A stretch of DNA of 64,000 nucleotides from Rhizomys pruinosus. Its lineage: Eukaryota > Chordata > Mammalia > Rodentia > Spalacidae. The stretch lies in contig VZQC01006256.1 in NCBI GenBank assembly GCA_009823505.1, positions 690,156 to 754,155 of the forward strand. Reading direction: 5' to 3'. Positions within the stretch are counted from its first letter, which is position 1. Each line of letters opens with the position of its first letter. Shown here in pieces: positions 53,890 to 64,000 of the stretch. The position numbers and the translations under genes are program-made. The notes beneath the pieces are model-generated. The model was not told the origin of the DNA. It made no database searches and saw only the letters and a program-made list of their open reading frames with translations.

Positions 53890-53995
53890 TACCTCCCTAT
53901 AAAACACTCTTTGGAATCTCAGAGAGGTTAAGTGTCTTGCCCATGATCACATACTAAGCTTAGAACCCCAGCCTCCCAATCTTGGGTAATTTTGT
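53890..53995 (+). repeat. MIR SINE relic
   Basis: CTCAGAGAGGTTAAGTGTCT, TGCCCATGATCACATACTAA, GCTTAGAACCCCAGCC is the MIR core and 3' side. Confidence 0.75.
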
Positions 53996-54815
53996 CTGGA
54001 TTTCCAGGTCCTTCTGAGATCAGATAGAAGAGTTTATCCCTCTGTCTCCCATTTCTACACCCACTGAGTTAAGTTTGTTTTGATCATAAGTCCTTGCAGG
54101 CTGGAGGGAGGTGTTGGAGGGGGTGGTCAAACAAGCCTGCCAAAGAATCTTTGGCCTTTCAGTGCTTGCCTGGCCCTGGAGAGGCAGTTCCCTTCTTGTT
54201 ACTGTTACGGATGTCTCAGGCTGCTAACCTCACCTCCCTTGGCAGTCTGAGAACTGGCCTTTCCTGCCTTTTGGCTTCGTCCTGGAAGCAGAATCACATA
54301 AAGGTGCTGTGAACCCAATTCTGACTCCAAGTTCAGAAGGACCAAGAGTAAAACACAGCTTTAATTGTTGAAGCCCAAGTGTCTCCTCTTACTAAAGCCC
54401 CATCCAGAGGAGAGAAGGGAGTCTGGGGGGGGGGGGAGGAATGGCCCCTTCAGAAGTGCACGGTGGCAGCGTGGGTTGCTGCAAAGGAGCCAAGCCTCCT
54501 GTCGGGGTGGCATCTACCTTCAGTGGTGAGCTCAGAGAAGCTGGGGTGGGGCCGGAGGGCTATGGAACAGCCTATGGTCCATGGTCCAGTTTGTCTAATG
54601 ACAAAAGCCAAGATAATGACTGAAGGTGGCTTTGGGTTCCCTGGGCAGCTTCTGGCGCCAACGCCTGGGGGTTGTGTTGGTTCCTTGAGCCTAGGGCATT
54701 TACTAATGGACTGTGGCTGATCCCAGGTCTGATTGGCAGTCAGCCCCGCCGTCCTGAGGGAGAGCCTAGAAACCGTGGTCTCCAAATCTGGAGACATTGC
54801 CCCTTCTGGGAGCCT

Positions 54816-54820
<5 letters not shown>
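53996..54820. other. Unique sequence
   Basis: A G-run of 12 at 54426-54437. Overlapping frames on both strands at 54379-54962. No gene recognised. Confidence 0.5.

Positions 54821-54863
<43 letters not shown>
54821..54863. repeat. (TG)n microsatellite
   Basis: About 21 TG units. Confidence 0.97.
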
Positions 54864-54865
<2 letters not shown>

Positions 54866-55494
54866 GGTCCAAGGCAGGAGTGTTTTTGAGCCCCCGGATG
54901 AGACAGAGGGGACATATACAAATTGAGTCTCCTTGTCCTTCAGCTGCCTGCATGGAATACAAGGCGAGCTCTCAGACAGCAAAATATAGTTCAAAAGGCA
55001 GGTCCTAGTTCCCTCTCCCCACTGCCTCCCTGCCCTACTCTCCCGACGTGGCCAGGCCCATAGCCCCATCCTGGCAGTAGGGAGGGTACCAGTACTCAAA
55101 AGATAGTCTTGAATCATCCCTTAGATGCAGGTGACCTCAAGACAAGCCAAACTACCCCCAGGCTTACCACCCAAGACAGAGGGGGAGGAATGAACTCTTC
55201 TGGGGACCTCTGAGAACTAAGGGGCACCACGTGCCTAGGAAAAATATTCTAGGCCTAGGGCATACCAGAAGCAAAGATACAGGAACACAAATGAATAATG
55301 CAGGGAGAGACTGGGAAGTAAGTCTGGAGTACAGACCTTGAAAATGATGCAAAAATCCCAGTTTTTACCTGGTTAACAACAGGGATCCTTCGAAGGTTTT
55401 AAAGAGAGGACAGAAAGGAAGTACCTGAGGTCTGCCCAGAGTCATGATTGATTCTTGAGCACTTGAGGCAAGGTCAAAGGAAAATAGGAGACTG
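54864..55494. other. Unique sequence
   Basis: Nothing recognised. Confidence 0.5.
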
Positions 55495-55705
55495 ATGCAG
55501 CCGACCTTTTTCTAGGACATTCAGTATGCAAGCACTTTGTGCATTACCCAAATGTTCATTGGCATAGCCCAAATTTTACTCGTTTACTAAAAGACTGAGA
55601 AAAAGGCGCTTTAGGAAACTGCTATAAATCCAGTGGAAGTCACCATGGTAACCTGATTAGCAGCTAAATTAAGTTCATGATTAAGAAGAAATAAATAAAA
55701 ATAAC
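55495..55705. promoter_or_regulatory. Candidate conserved element with perfect RFX X-box
   Basis: GTCACCATGGTAAC at 55639-55652 fits the RFX consensus GTNRCC-NN-RGYAAC at every position and is nearly palindromic. It lies in a repeat-free ~200-bp island with homeodomain-type sites (CTGATTAGCAGCTAAATTAA) and a retained TACTCGTTTAC and GGCGCTT. RFX factors act at cilia-gene promoters and in MHC II and neural enhancers; which applies here is unknown. Confidence 0.5.
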
Positions 55706-56369
55706 TCTCCTCCTTGGCTGGGGCTACCCACTGGGCCCCTGGTGGTTTAGCAGATGCTGAGGCCTGGGATAGGCTGGGGTACAGGCTGGGTTGGGCCTCT
55801 GCAGGGTAGCTGGGGTGGAAGGCCCCAACTTGCCAGGAGGAGGAAGAGATCTATCTGCCTTAGCACTGCCAGAGGGGCTGGGGGAGGGGGAGGGGGGTGG
55901 TAAGGCCCCTGGTGGCCAGGCTGGGGGACTGCAGACTATACTTCCACAGGTCAAGGCGGTGGATTTCTCCACAGTGGTGGGGAGCCTGCCCTCCAAGGAT
56001 TCTGTTGTCTTAGACAAGCCTCCCCATGTGAAAGTATCCAAGTTTTGGAGACAGACTTAGTTTCAGTTCCAGAAAGGCTGTTTGTCATTCGGCACATATG
56101 TAATAGAAGGTTGGGGCACAGTGGGTGTATAACAGGCCATGGGAACAGGGACAAGCCAGGGAAAGCTCCCTAGAGTAAGTGGTGCCTAAGAAAAAGACGT
56201 GCAACATTTTGGGCTTTCTGCTTGCATCAGGCCAGGAATGCACATGAGCAGACATGGCCCTTAGGAGACTAGAAGGCTTGTTCTGGAAAGTGAGTGAAAA
56301 GAGAGGAGTGTGTAGAGAAAAAAGAGCCTCTCACATCACTCCCTGGCCCTCCTCCTGGCCAGAGTAGTC
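55706..56369. other. Unique, GC-rich sequence
   Basis: 55730-55990 is G-rich on this strand (GGGGCTGGGGGAGGGGGAGG at ~55876) but CpG-poor, so it is not a CpG island. Frames on both strands here reflect composition. Confidence 0.5.
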
Positions 56370-56545
56370 TAGAGCAATGGCTACAGTCAAAGGGTGTTGA
56401 ATCTACTCTGGACTACTTGCTAGCTGTGGCCTCTGTCAATGATTTATTTATGTGAGCTTTAGCCTCTTGTCTATCAAAGGGAGACCAACATGGTAATCAT
56501 GCCTATCTCACTGGGGAGGATTGACACAAGGAATACCAACTTATC
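56370..56545 (+). repeat. MIR SINE relic
   Basis: CTACTTGCTAGCTGTGGCCT, TGAGCTTTAGCCTCTTGTCT, ATCATGCCTATCTCACTGGG and GAGGATTGACACAAGG follow the MIR consensus. Confidence 0.7.
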
Positions 56546-57250
56546 TCAGTCCCTTACCTGTAGAAAACCCCCAGGAAGAGGCTTACCACTGTTATCATTA
56601 TCTGGAGAAATTTGCCTTGAGCAGGTGGAAGAAAGAGGGTGGGATGGCTAGGAAGGGCCTGGCTGAGGTCTGCTTCCAGAGTGATTGCTGCAGGAACAGT
56701 GGGCAGACAGCCCCTGCCTGGCACTACTTCTAACCAGAAGTACAGCCCCTGGTTAAACACTGGGGCTGCAGCTGGCTTACTCACATAAGGTATGGGACTC
56801 CCAGTGGACAGTTTTGGCCCAGGGATGTTCCAGGAACTTGTTGTAATGTCTCCAGCACAGGCTGCAGCTTGAGTGTCTTCCTTGCCAATTCTCCCCACCA
56901 TGTTGCTTTTTGTTCTTTGTACAGGTGTCTGTGGCCTCCCCACCCCTGATCCCTTTTCTTCATCCTTTCCAGTGCTCCCTCCATAAATCTCTTATACAGC
57001 AAATCCCATTTTGACTTTTTCTTCTTAGAAGACCCAAGTTGGCATAGAGGGTCTCAGAGTGAGTGTTGCAGATGGGTGTAAAGAGAGAGAAATAAGGCCC
57101 AATAGCAGGCCATGAGGATGCTTATAGGTTAGTGTAAACCTTCTCTGATGAAAGAAGTGTCAGTCTCTTCTTGTGCTCTGCCTTTAAATGAGCATCTGCA
57201 TGTGTCCCTGTGTCTGCATAGGCCCCTGGGCATGCACCTAATGCCAGTTT
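56546..57250. other. Unique sequence
   Basis: No gene recognised. The 129-codon minus frame (56554-56943) has no recognisable domain. Confidence 0.5.
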
Positions 57251-57518
57251 AAAAAAAATTTTTTTTGGCACTAGCGCTGGAGAAATGGCCTAGTGGTTAA
57301 GAGCACCGACTGCTCTTGCAGAGGACCCGGGTTTGATCCCCAGCACCCACATGGCGGCTGAGAACCGTCTTTAACTCCATTTCCAGGGGAAGTCGATGCC
57401 CTCCTCTGACCTCTGCAGCATTGCACAACATGGGTGCACAGACCTGCATGCAGACAGTACATTCATACATATAAAGAATAAATAAAAAAAAATTAAAAAA
57501 AATTTTTTTTGCACTAGC
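57251..57518 (+). repeat. Young-type B2 SINE with long TSD
   Basis: A run of eight A, eight T and then GGCACTAGC precedes the element; a run of A, eight T and GCACTAGC follows it: a ~24-bp TSD differing by one G. The B2 (57276-57494) has GCTGGAGAAATGGCCTAGTG head and ACAGTACATTCATACATATA tail. Confidence 0.95.
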
Positions 57519-58759
57519 AAAGAAAAAAAATTGTCCTAGGTGAAGAAAAAAAAGGTCTTCATTCCATTCTTAGTACTTAATCCTGCAGAAGTCCTGTTTG
57601 AACCTGCATCTCTCTTAGTTTTTCTTTGAGTCAGTTTCACTTTCATTTTCTGATGTTTTGAATTGTATCCTGTCAGTTTATTTAAGCTTCTGAGCTCTAT
57701 GTGACAGAGACACATACAAGAGACACCTGTGTGTCCATCTTCCCAGTTGCTGTGAAGGTGATGGCAACCTTGTTTTCCTCTCTCTGCCCCTTGTCTTTGC
57801 TGAGCCCTCTGTGTGGAGTCTGTAGGGTGAGATGGACCGAGGGACTATGCTCTGCCAGGGGTCCTCCTGTCCTGGGTTCTTCCCCTCCCTCCCACCTCCC
57901 ATTCTCAGCTCTTTCTCCCAGTCTCTCCCTCCCTGCTTGTAGAGATCAGGGAAGCTGAAAACCCAACCCTTACATCAAAAGAGAGCTTGAAAAATACTTG
58001 AAGCAAAATCTGCTAACTGTGCATCCTTGCTCTGTGCTGGGACCGATATTAAATCAGGAAATGGCACTGAACAGCCGCTGCAAACACAGAAACAAGGGTT
58101 GTCAACACAGAAACCAAAAGCAATCTCTAACAGGCAGAGGTGAAAGGGACCTGGCACAAGGCTGGGATGGGGGCTGAAACCCAGGGGAGTGTTCCTGAGC
58201 TAGGCTTGCCAGTGCCGCCTCTAGAGCATTTAGAATGCAGCTGGGCTCCCAGTTCTGGCACGGGAGAGTATGGAAGATCTATTTAAATATCTCCGGGTCC
58301 CCTTTACCTTTCTGTAATTGAACACTTTCTATGTGCCTCACAGTGAGCCAAAGTGATGCCTACCTAGGGGGAGATGATTTTCTAGCCCTCCAGACAGATG
58401 TCACTGTAGCTCTTTAGTTTCCGAGGAGTTGACCTCTCCAGAACTCTGCATGTCTGTCTCCAACCTCTCTAGAGACAGTGTCTTTGCTTTGCCTATTCTT
58501 ATGGCCAGGTCTTCCAGCACTCGTGTTTGATAAATTTCTTCTCAGCCTTCAAAGCTTTAGGGAAGTATCCTGTCCTCTCTGCAGCCTTCTCTGTACCTGC
58601 CATGCCTCTCTTCTCCAACAGTCATTTGTCTGAGACCTGCTGGCATTATGAACGCAGTCACTGCACACCTTTCTGGCTAACATGGCAAGGTCTGCAATTT
58701 CCTGGATGGAGCCCTCATGTCCCAGCAATGTTTAAAGGATTGACATGAAAATGAAAAAC
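57519..58759. other. Unique sequence
   Basis: 58440-58700 has a faint L2-like layout but is not callable. No gene recognised. Confidence 0.45.
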
Positions 58760-59115
58760 CTTGATAAAAATCCATTGTTGATGGATTACCTTCCTAGCTT
58801 CCAGATGGGAAATTAAATAGGTACAATCTTGTTGGAAGCTAATCTGACAATATTAACAGTGATACTCTACATATCTTTCAATCTAGCTATTCCTTCCCTT
58901 GCTTTCAAGAGAAATGCTTGCGCACGTGTTAAAGGGGGCATATAAAGAAAGCTGTTCATTGCATCATTGTTTGCAATAGGGAAGCTAAGAAATGGCTTAA
59001 ATACCCATCAGTATGGAGCTTGCTGAAATAACTACAGGGCATCCATTGGGTGGAATGCTACATATCCCTTAAAGAAAGAAGTAGCTTTAGATGTATTGAT
59101 ACTGAGCTACTCACT
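58760..59115 (+). repeat. Ancient LINE-1/HAL1-type relic
   Basis: TCATTGCATCATTGTTTGCA, ATAGGGAAGCTAAGAAATGG, CTTAAATACCCATCAGTATG and GGCATCCATTGGGTGGAATG, then GCTACATATCCCTTAAAGAA, match the L1/HAL1 region 'aatagccaaaa... wgaaacaacc ... tccatacaatggaatattat'. Non-coding now. Confidence 0.65.
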
Positions 59116-59559
59116 GAAAACAAAAAAGCTGTCAAGAATTGGAGTAGGCACAGTGTTCCTGGCTCATCTGAGTCTGGGTTTTGCCGCAGCCCAGAGGCAT
59201 CATCTCATCAGCTCTAGGCAAGGGGAGGGTGCCTTTCTGCTCCTCTGTACCTGGAAAATTGCTCCCCAGGCTGTGGGGAGTATGCAGTGGGGAGCTGGAA
59301 GAACACTGAGGCGAAGAAGAGGGAAGCCAGTAGGCTAGTGAGGTGGGGAACACAGATCACCCCTTCCCTTGAGTTAATCCCCAGTGTCTTGAGAGGAAGG
59401 AATGAGCCTTGGTTCAGAGAAATTGCATGGTAAGCAAGTCTCTGAGTTTGTCCAGTTGTTGACCTCATTCGTTCATTAACTACAGTGGAACCCCTCCTCA
59501 TGTGGACATTGCACAGGCTACTGGGAACACAGAAACATCCAGAAGTTCAAGGTCATTCC
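59116..59559. other. Unique sequence
   Basis: Nothing recognised beyond overlapping chance frames. Confidence 0.45.
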
Positions 59560-59710
59560 ATATACTTTCTCAAAGTGTGTTTCTTGGAACCATGCAGCAA
59601 AATTATCCAAAAAACTTAATGAAAATGAAAACTCTTGGGTCTTTTCAGACCTGTAAAATCTGACTGTGGCTCAATAATCTGTGTTTTTGAAGCAGATTTC
59701 CTCAAGTGAA
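59560..59710 (+). repeat. MER5-type hAT relic
   Basis: TTTCTCAAAGTGTGTTTCTT, GAAAATGAAAACTCTTGGGT and CAATAATCTGTGTTTTTGAA match the MER5A layout (compare 34.1 kb). Confidence 0.65.
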
Positions 59711-60380
59711 AAAAAAACTTTGAACTAGCTGATCAAACCATGCTCCTTGAATGTGCCTGTGTTATTTTCTAAGAGCTCTCTCAAAACTGAGGTCACCTGA
59801 TCCATGTGGAAGAATGGAGGTATGGGCCTTGCCATATGACCCCAAGGGGTGTGGTTTTCCTTGAATGATAAGAATCTTATCCGGTTCCCCACATTCTGCA
59901 GCAACTCAAGTCCTTCTGAGGCCCCAAGAAGAGTTACACACTAAATTTGCTATCCTTCAGAAGTGTAATTAACTTATTCTTGCCAGAAGGTGGTATCATT
60001 GTGTAAAGGCCCCTTGGTAGGAAACAGCTTAGTCTGTGAAAGAACTCAAAGAAGTTGGTATATCTGAAGTGTTAGGAAAGAATAAATACAGTTAAACTTG
60101 AGGTGGGAGAAGGCAGATTCAGTCCCTTCAGAGCCCGAAGGCTGTCTTAAGGAGTGTTATTCTTTTTCAAGTATCAAAAGAATCTATATTTAAGTAGGAG
60201 TAGATAGGTGGAGTCAAAGTGATCAGTTTAATAGATCAGTATAACTTGAAGGCCAGCTCTACTACTTTGTGGAGAAGAAAAAGGAAGAAAAAAAAAATCC
60301 ATAGCCCTAAATCCCCTGTTGTCTTTTAAGCCATAGATGTGGGCGGCTTGGCTGGGGTTGGCGTACAACAAGATGAACCA
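59711..60380. other. Unique sequence
   Basis: No gene or repeat recognised. Confidence 0.5.
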
Positions 60381-60606
60381 GGAGGAGGAGAGATGGCTCA
60401 GCAGTTAAGAGCACTGGCTGCTTTTATAGAGGACCTGGGTTGGATTCCCAGAACCCACATGGCAGCTAACAACTGTCCATATCTCCAGTTCCAGGGGATC
60501 TGATGCCTCCTTCTGACCTCCTTGGGGCATTACACAACACGTGAAGGCTATTGCCTCTATACTTGTACACATAAAGTAAAAATAATACGTAAAGGAATAA
60601 TAAAAG
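60381..60606 (+). repeat. B2 SINE
   Basis: GGAGGAGAGATGGCTCAGCA to TACACATAAAGTAAAAATAA, moderately diverged. Confidence 0.93.
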
Positions 60607-61184
60607 ATATGATTTTTTTAAAAGATGGAGAACCAGAGAGCTCTTGAGGTGGAGAGAGATAGCTGCGATTGTTGATCCATGGGAGGCAAAAGCCAGGATG
60701 TGGTTTTGGGTTCTTTACTGGTGGCCTTGGGGTCCTGATTTAGGTATGGTGAGAAGGGGTGGTCCTGGCTATCCCTCACTGAACAGTGGCTTTGAGTGGT
60801 GTTACCTTCTTTCATCACCATGAAGCTGTATCCTCCTTCTCTTCCTCCCCTCCATCCTCTCTCCTGTCTTATCTCCCACTCTTCCTTTTCTTTTCTCTCT
60901 TTCCTTTCTATGTGTCTCACCCCTTCCCTTCTCCTTTGCCTCTTCTGATATTTAAAAGAGTAACTGGTATTAACAGTCAAACCCAGGACAGATAAGACCA
61001 AGGATTAAGGGCAAAATCAGGGATAAAGTTCAGAGCCAATATCAGAGGCCAGATGAGACCAGAGGTGGGTGACAGGATGGGAAGACTCAACACCCTGCCT
61101 TGGCTTCCTAGTCAGGCACAAGAAGGCAGTTAAGCACTCACTGACATGAGCAGAGTCACTAGTCACACTGAGAGCTGGAAATCT
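60607..61184. other. Unique sequence, pyrimidine-rich core
   Basis: 60830-60945 is CT-rich on this strand. The 127-codon minus frame (60618-61001) is Arg/Glu-rich because of that purine bias. No gene recognised. Confidence 0.5.
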
Positions 61185-61242
61185 CAGACACCTGAACCCC
61201 TGGGGGTGCTGCCCAGACATCTGAACCCTTGGGGGTGCTGCC
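61185..61242. repeat. 29-bp tandem duplication
   Basis: CAGACACCTGAACCCCTGGG plus GGTGCTGCC (61185-61213) is repeated at 61214-61242 with two substitutions. Confidence 0.92.
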
Positions 61243-61619
61243 TACTCAGGATAGATATCCTCCAGTGTTCACAGGATTCTGAGCCTGGACTTGGGGCGTA
61301 AGTTCTGGTTCATCGCTGCTTCTGCAGCTCTTCTGTGAATGGGATGACTCTGATGCATGAAGATCTTAGATACTAGGGTATATCTCCATCTACCAGCCTA
61401 TGTATCCCTGTAAAGTTGGAACAAGCAGCCACTGCCTGTGATCAACTCAAGAATTAAAATCCAGTGGCAGAGTGGAGAATAAAAAGCCGAGCAAATCCCT
61501 GTGTGGGTGGGAATGAATATTGTGAAACATCCTATCTTTTGAGGCCATACTGCCCAGTAGTTAATGGAATGTAATCTTCTCACAGACACACTGGAACAAA
61601 ATAAAAAGAAACAGAGGTG
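61243..61619. other. Unique sequence
   Basis: Nothing recognised. Confidence 0.45.
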
Positions 61620-61960
61620 ATGGTGCTAATAACAAACCCGCACTCCCCTGCGGTGCGGGAGGGGTTCCCAGGCAACCGGTGTAACTTGCTATAGGGCCAG
61701 AGGTACCAGGAGCAAGAATTACATAACGTTTGTGGAAGCCAGGGTTTGGAGTCTGAAGGCGGTTGTGTGGGGGCGGGGCGGGGCTGCCCTCGGGAGCGAG
61801 GAAGAGGAAAGGGACCCAACTCCTCTGCCTCTGGGAAGCCACAGACTTCCGGAGGTTCTGCAGGAGCGCTTGCCACAGAACAGATTTCCGCGGGGTCTTG
61901 TGAGGGTAGCGAAGACTTCCCAGCTTCTAGAAAGAGGCACGAGGGAGACAAAATGCAGAA
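61620..61960. promoter_or_regulatory. CpG-enriched segment with tandem GC boxes and imperfect X-box
   Basis: Two overlapping Sp1-type GC boxes in GGGGGCGGGGCGGGGC (61769-61784). An RFX-like dyad GTTCCCAGGCAAC (61664-61676, one mismatch and short spacer) and an inverted repeat CCCGCA / TGCGGG (61637-61659) lie upstream. CpGs are several times more frequent than in the preceding 60 kb. No TATA box or exon can be shown. This may be a distal promoter or CpG-island shore. Confidence 0.4.
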
Positions 61961-63105
61961 GTCAGGCTTCTGTGGATCTTTTGTTCCAAACACAGGACCC
62001 TCCCCAGTAGAACTCAGGCCCTGGGGTCCCAGGAACCAAAGACCTATCCTTGGCGAGCTTGGATAATTAGGATTCTGCATACTCTGAGGCTACGAATGAA
62101 TTTCCAATCTCTGTATCCACCAGAGCCGCGATTCCCCACCCAACACAAACGCACACCACATACACACGCACACTCCTCCCAGGCACCTCTAACCTCATTC
62201 CCACGCGCACAGAGATGCCTATCCGCTCACTAAACACCTGCAGCCATCCAACAGCGCACCTCCTGGCTGGGTTGAACACAAGTGCGGGGGCGCCTTCCTG
62301 GTCCCGAAGCCTGTACAGGCGGGTGAGCCACGGGGCATTTGTCAGCTTATCTTGTTGGCTGGCCAGAGGTGCTTGTGGGCAGCGCTGAGAACCTCACACT
62401 CCACCTCTGGCAGTGGGCTCTGCGATGCTTTAGAAAGTAACGTCTTTGACTAGAACCGTCTGGGGTACCTCAAGGCCCTAAAGTTTGGACCCGAAGGGAC
62501 CCTCCATTATTGTCTGTAGTTAAAAGAATTCCAAGGTGGTACACCAGGACGAACTCAGGCCAAGCCTGAGTTGGGGAGGGGAAGGGACTCGCTTTTGGGT
62601 GAAAAACAAAAACAAAAACAACTCAATTTGGGAGTTTGGGCAGTTAAGTACCAGTTGTATGGTACAGAAGGTTCTGCCCGCCGCCAAGCCTGATGGCTTT
62701 CCTTCCTCTCCAGTCCGGGGACTTAGCCGACTGCTCCCTGGCCTCCCGCCCAGCGCTTCTCCGACTCCCCCTTTCTTCTACTAGTCTTTCTTACTGCGCA
62801 TTGGGCTCTTAGTCAATGGGTATACAGCACCCCCCCCAACCCGTCAGTCTCTTAGTGGGGTCCAGACCCCTGTCCTGTTCAGCTGTAATGGCTAGGACCA
62901 GAGGCAGACAGAACTCTGACACTGAGCCCCCAAAGGCAGTCCCGACAGAGAAAGGTGGTTAACCTAGGAGTCCCCAGACCATTTAGCAGAGCGCATCAGG
63001 AATTTGAATGGGGGGAGGCTGGGTGTCTTGAATCGGGACAGGCTGGGAGCAAGCTTCACTGGGGACACTTGGTATCTCATTCCACACCCACAACCTGGCA
63101 GGGGT

Positions 63106-63109
<4 letters not shown>
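61961..63109. other. Unique, moderately GC-rich sequence
   Basis: Scattered CpGs, a CGCACAC-rich stretch at 62140-62175 and a C-run at 62831-62838. Minus frame 61580-62080 (166 codons) is Pro/Ser-rich with no recognisable domain. Confidence 0.45.

Positions 63110-63154
<45 letters not shown>
63110..63154. repeat. (TC)n microsatellite
   Basis: About 22 TC units. Confidence 0.97.
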
Positions 63155-63157
<3 letters not shown>

Positions 63158-64000
63158 AAGAAGGGAGGGGCTACACCGGGCAGAAGCAAGGAAACGGATG
63201 GTGTAGGGGGAGGTGAACTGAACTGAGGAAGTGCAGAGATATCTCACAGCCTAGAGGAAGTGAGTGGCCTCAAAAGAGACAGTCACAGGGACAAAGAAGG
63301 TCCGAAACTGCTGGGACAAAGGCGAAGTCTTCCAGACCCTGAAAGGGCAGCGGGACTTCAGGGAGACCCTCTCCACTGGCCACATTCTTGAGATGTGGGT
63401 GGGTCTCAGTCCTCAGTGGTGACTGAGACAGACACGTGGGGCACAGCAGCGGGTCTCGGATGATTCGGAGGGAGGGAGCTGGGGTTCAGTGGGTACTAAG
63501 TGGCTACTAAGTGGGTTCCCTTGAGTTGGTCCAGGCCGGAGAGATTTGCAGAGACCCGAAACTGGAGGTCCAGGGTGGCCTCAAAACGTTCCCATTGCGC
63601 CGAAGTCCGGGCGTGGGCTCTGCACGAGCCACAGCGATTGGGACCCTTAAAAGGCATGTATGTGTGCGCAGTGCCCAGCTTCGCCTGGCAAGGGAGGCTC
63701 AGCTGAATCGCCCAGACTCTGCCTAGGCGGCCGAATCATTTTTGCAGAGAGCACGCTTTTCCGAGAGATCTGAAGAGATTCAGCAGTGTACTGGTCTAAA
63801 TTTTTTAGGTCAAGTTTTAGTTAAAATACATTCATTTTGTTAAAAGCAGCCCCCCTCAATGCTCTACCCCACCTTTCCCAAAGACACAGAAGAAAGAGAG
63901 TTTTCGTGTACGTTGGAGGCAATTTCTTTTTCTAACAGAAAAAAAAGGTCTGGCAGCCGACGGCCACTGGACCCCACGCTCGGCCTCAGTGGGACAGGTC
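63155..64000. other. Unique sequence with rising CpG density
   Basis: From ~63420 CpGs become frequent (CGAAGTCCGGGCG, GCGGCCGAATC, GACGGCCACTGG, CACGCTCGGCC). It could be the shore of a CpG island beyond the window. No exon, TATA box or splice signal can be supported. Confidence 0.45.

Noticed and set aside
54450..55117. 170- and 125-codon minus-strand frames
   Set aside because: Both run through the (TG)n microsatellite (Thr-His runs), and overlap plus-strand frames; no recognisable domain.
55730..55990. CpG island
   Set aside because: G-rich but nearly without CpG dinucleotides.
61580..62080. 166-codon minus-strand frame at the GC-box region
   Set aside because: Overlaps two plus frames of 92-106 codons; Pro/Ser-rich composition typical of GC-rich noncoding DNA. 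A first exon cannot be shown.

Overview
The window is nuclear DNA from a rodent, almost certainly a muroid. The evidence is dense B1, B2, B3, B4 and ID SINEs, LINE-1 3' ends, and older mammalian relics (MIR, L2, MER5, L1M). The younger B1 copies have a '3-prime half' reading GCTGGGGCTACAGGGAGACC. As I remember them, the Mus/Rattus and the hamster/vole B1 types differ here, so a gerbil-like or other non-murine muroid is my best guess; the species is not decidable by eye. Nothing is bacterial, plasmid or phage.

I find no protein-coding gene that I can defend. Every long open frame is repeat-derived, low-complexity, or explained by chance. The one frame with protein-like composition is on the minus strand at about 45971-46387, a possible exon or retro-pseudogene relic. 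There is no rRNA, functional tRNA, CRISPR or intact retroelement. The window looks like intergenic or long-intron DNA.

Layout. 1-5.3 kb: unique sequence, a SINE cluster, and two AT-rich candidate conserved elements. 5.3-14 kb: scattered B2/B4 SINEs, a long (TA)n tract, nested copies of a rodent repeat, a 50-bp 'mini-B2' with perfect target-site duplications (TSDs), and a candidate regulatory block at 12.75-13.17 kb. 14-29.9 kb: the repeat-rich core, with head-to-tail SINEs, L1 3' ends (one insertion carries two 3' UTR copies inside one TSD), a 35-bp minisatellite, a 34-bp perfect palindrome, and nested L1-in-L1 and B2-in-B2 insertions. 30-43.4 kb: mostly unique, SINE-poor, with the best candidate conserved noncoding blocks (34.6-35.8 and 40.6-43.3 kb). 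43.9-48.1 kb: repeats again, ending in a ~700-bp CAC/CAT array. 48-61 kb: mostly unique with old MIR/L2 relics, one young B2, and a short block carrying a perfect RFX X-box. 61.6-64 kb: GC- and CpG-richer DNA with tandem GC boxes, which could be the approach to a promoter.

The biology that can be read here is retrotransposition history plus a set of candidate long-range enhancers. The SINE-poor 30-43 kb block containing AT-rich, homeodomain-site-rich stretches is typical of regulatory deserts around developmental genes, but I cannot name the gene. No new protein system is visible.
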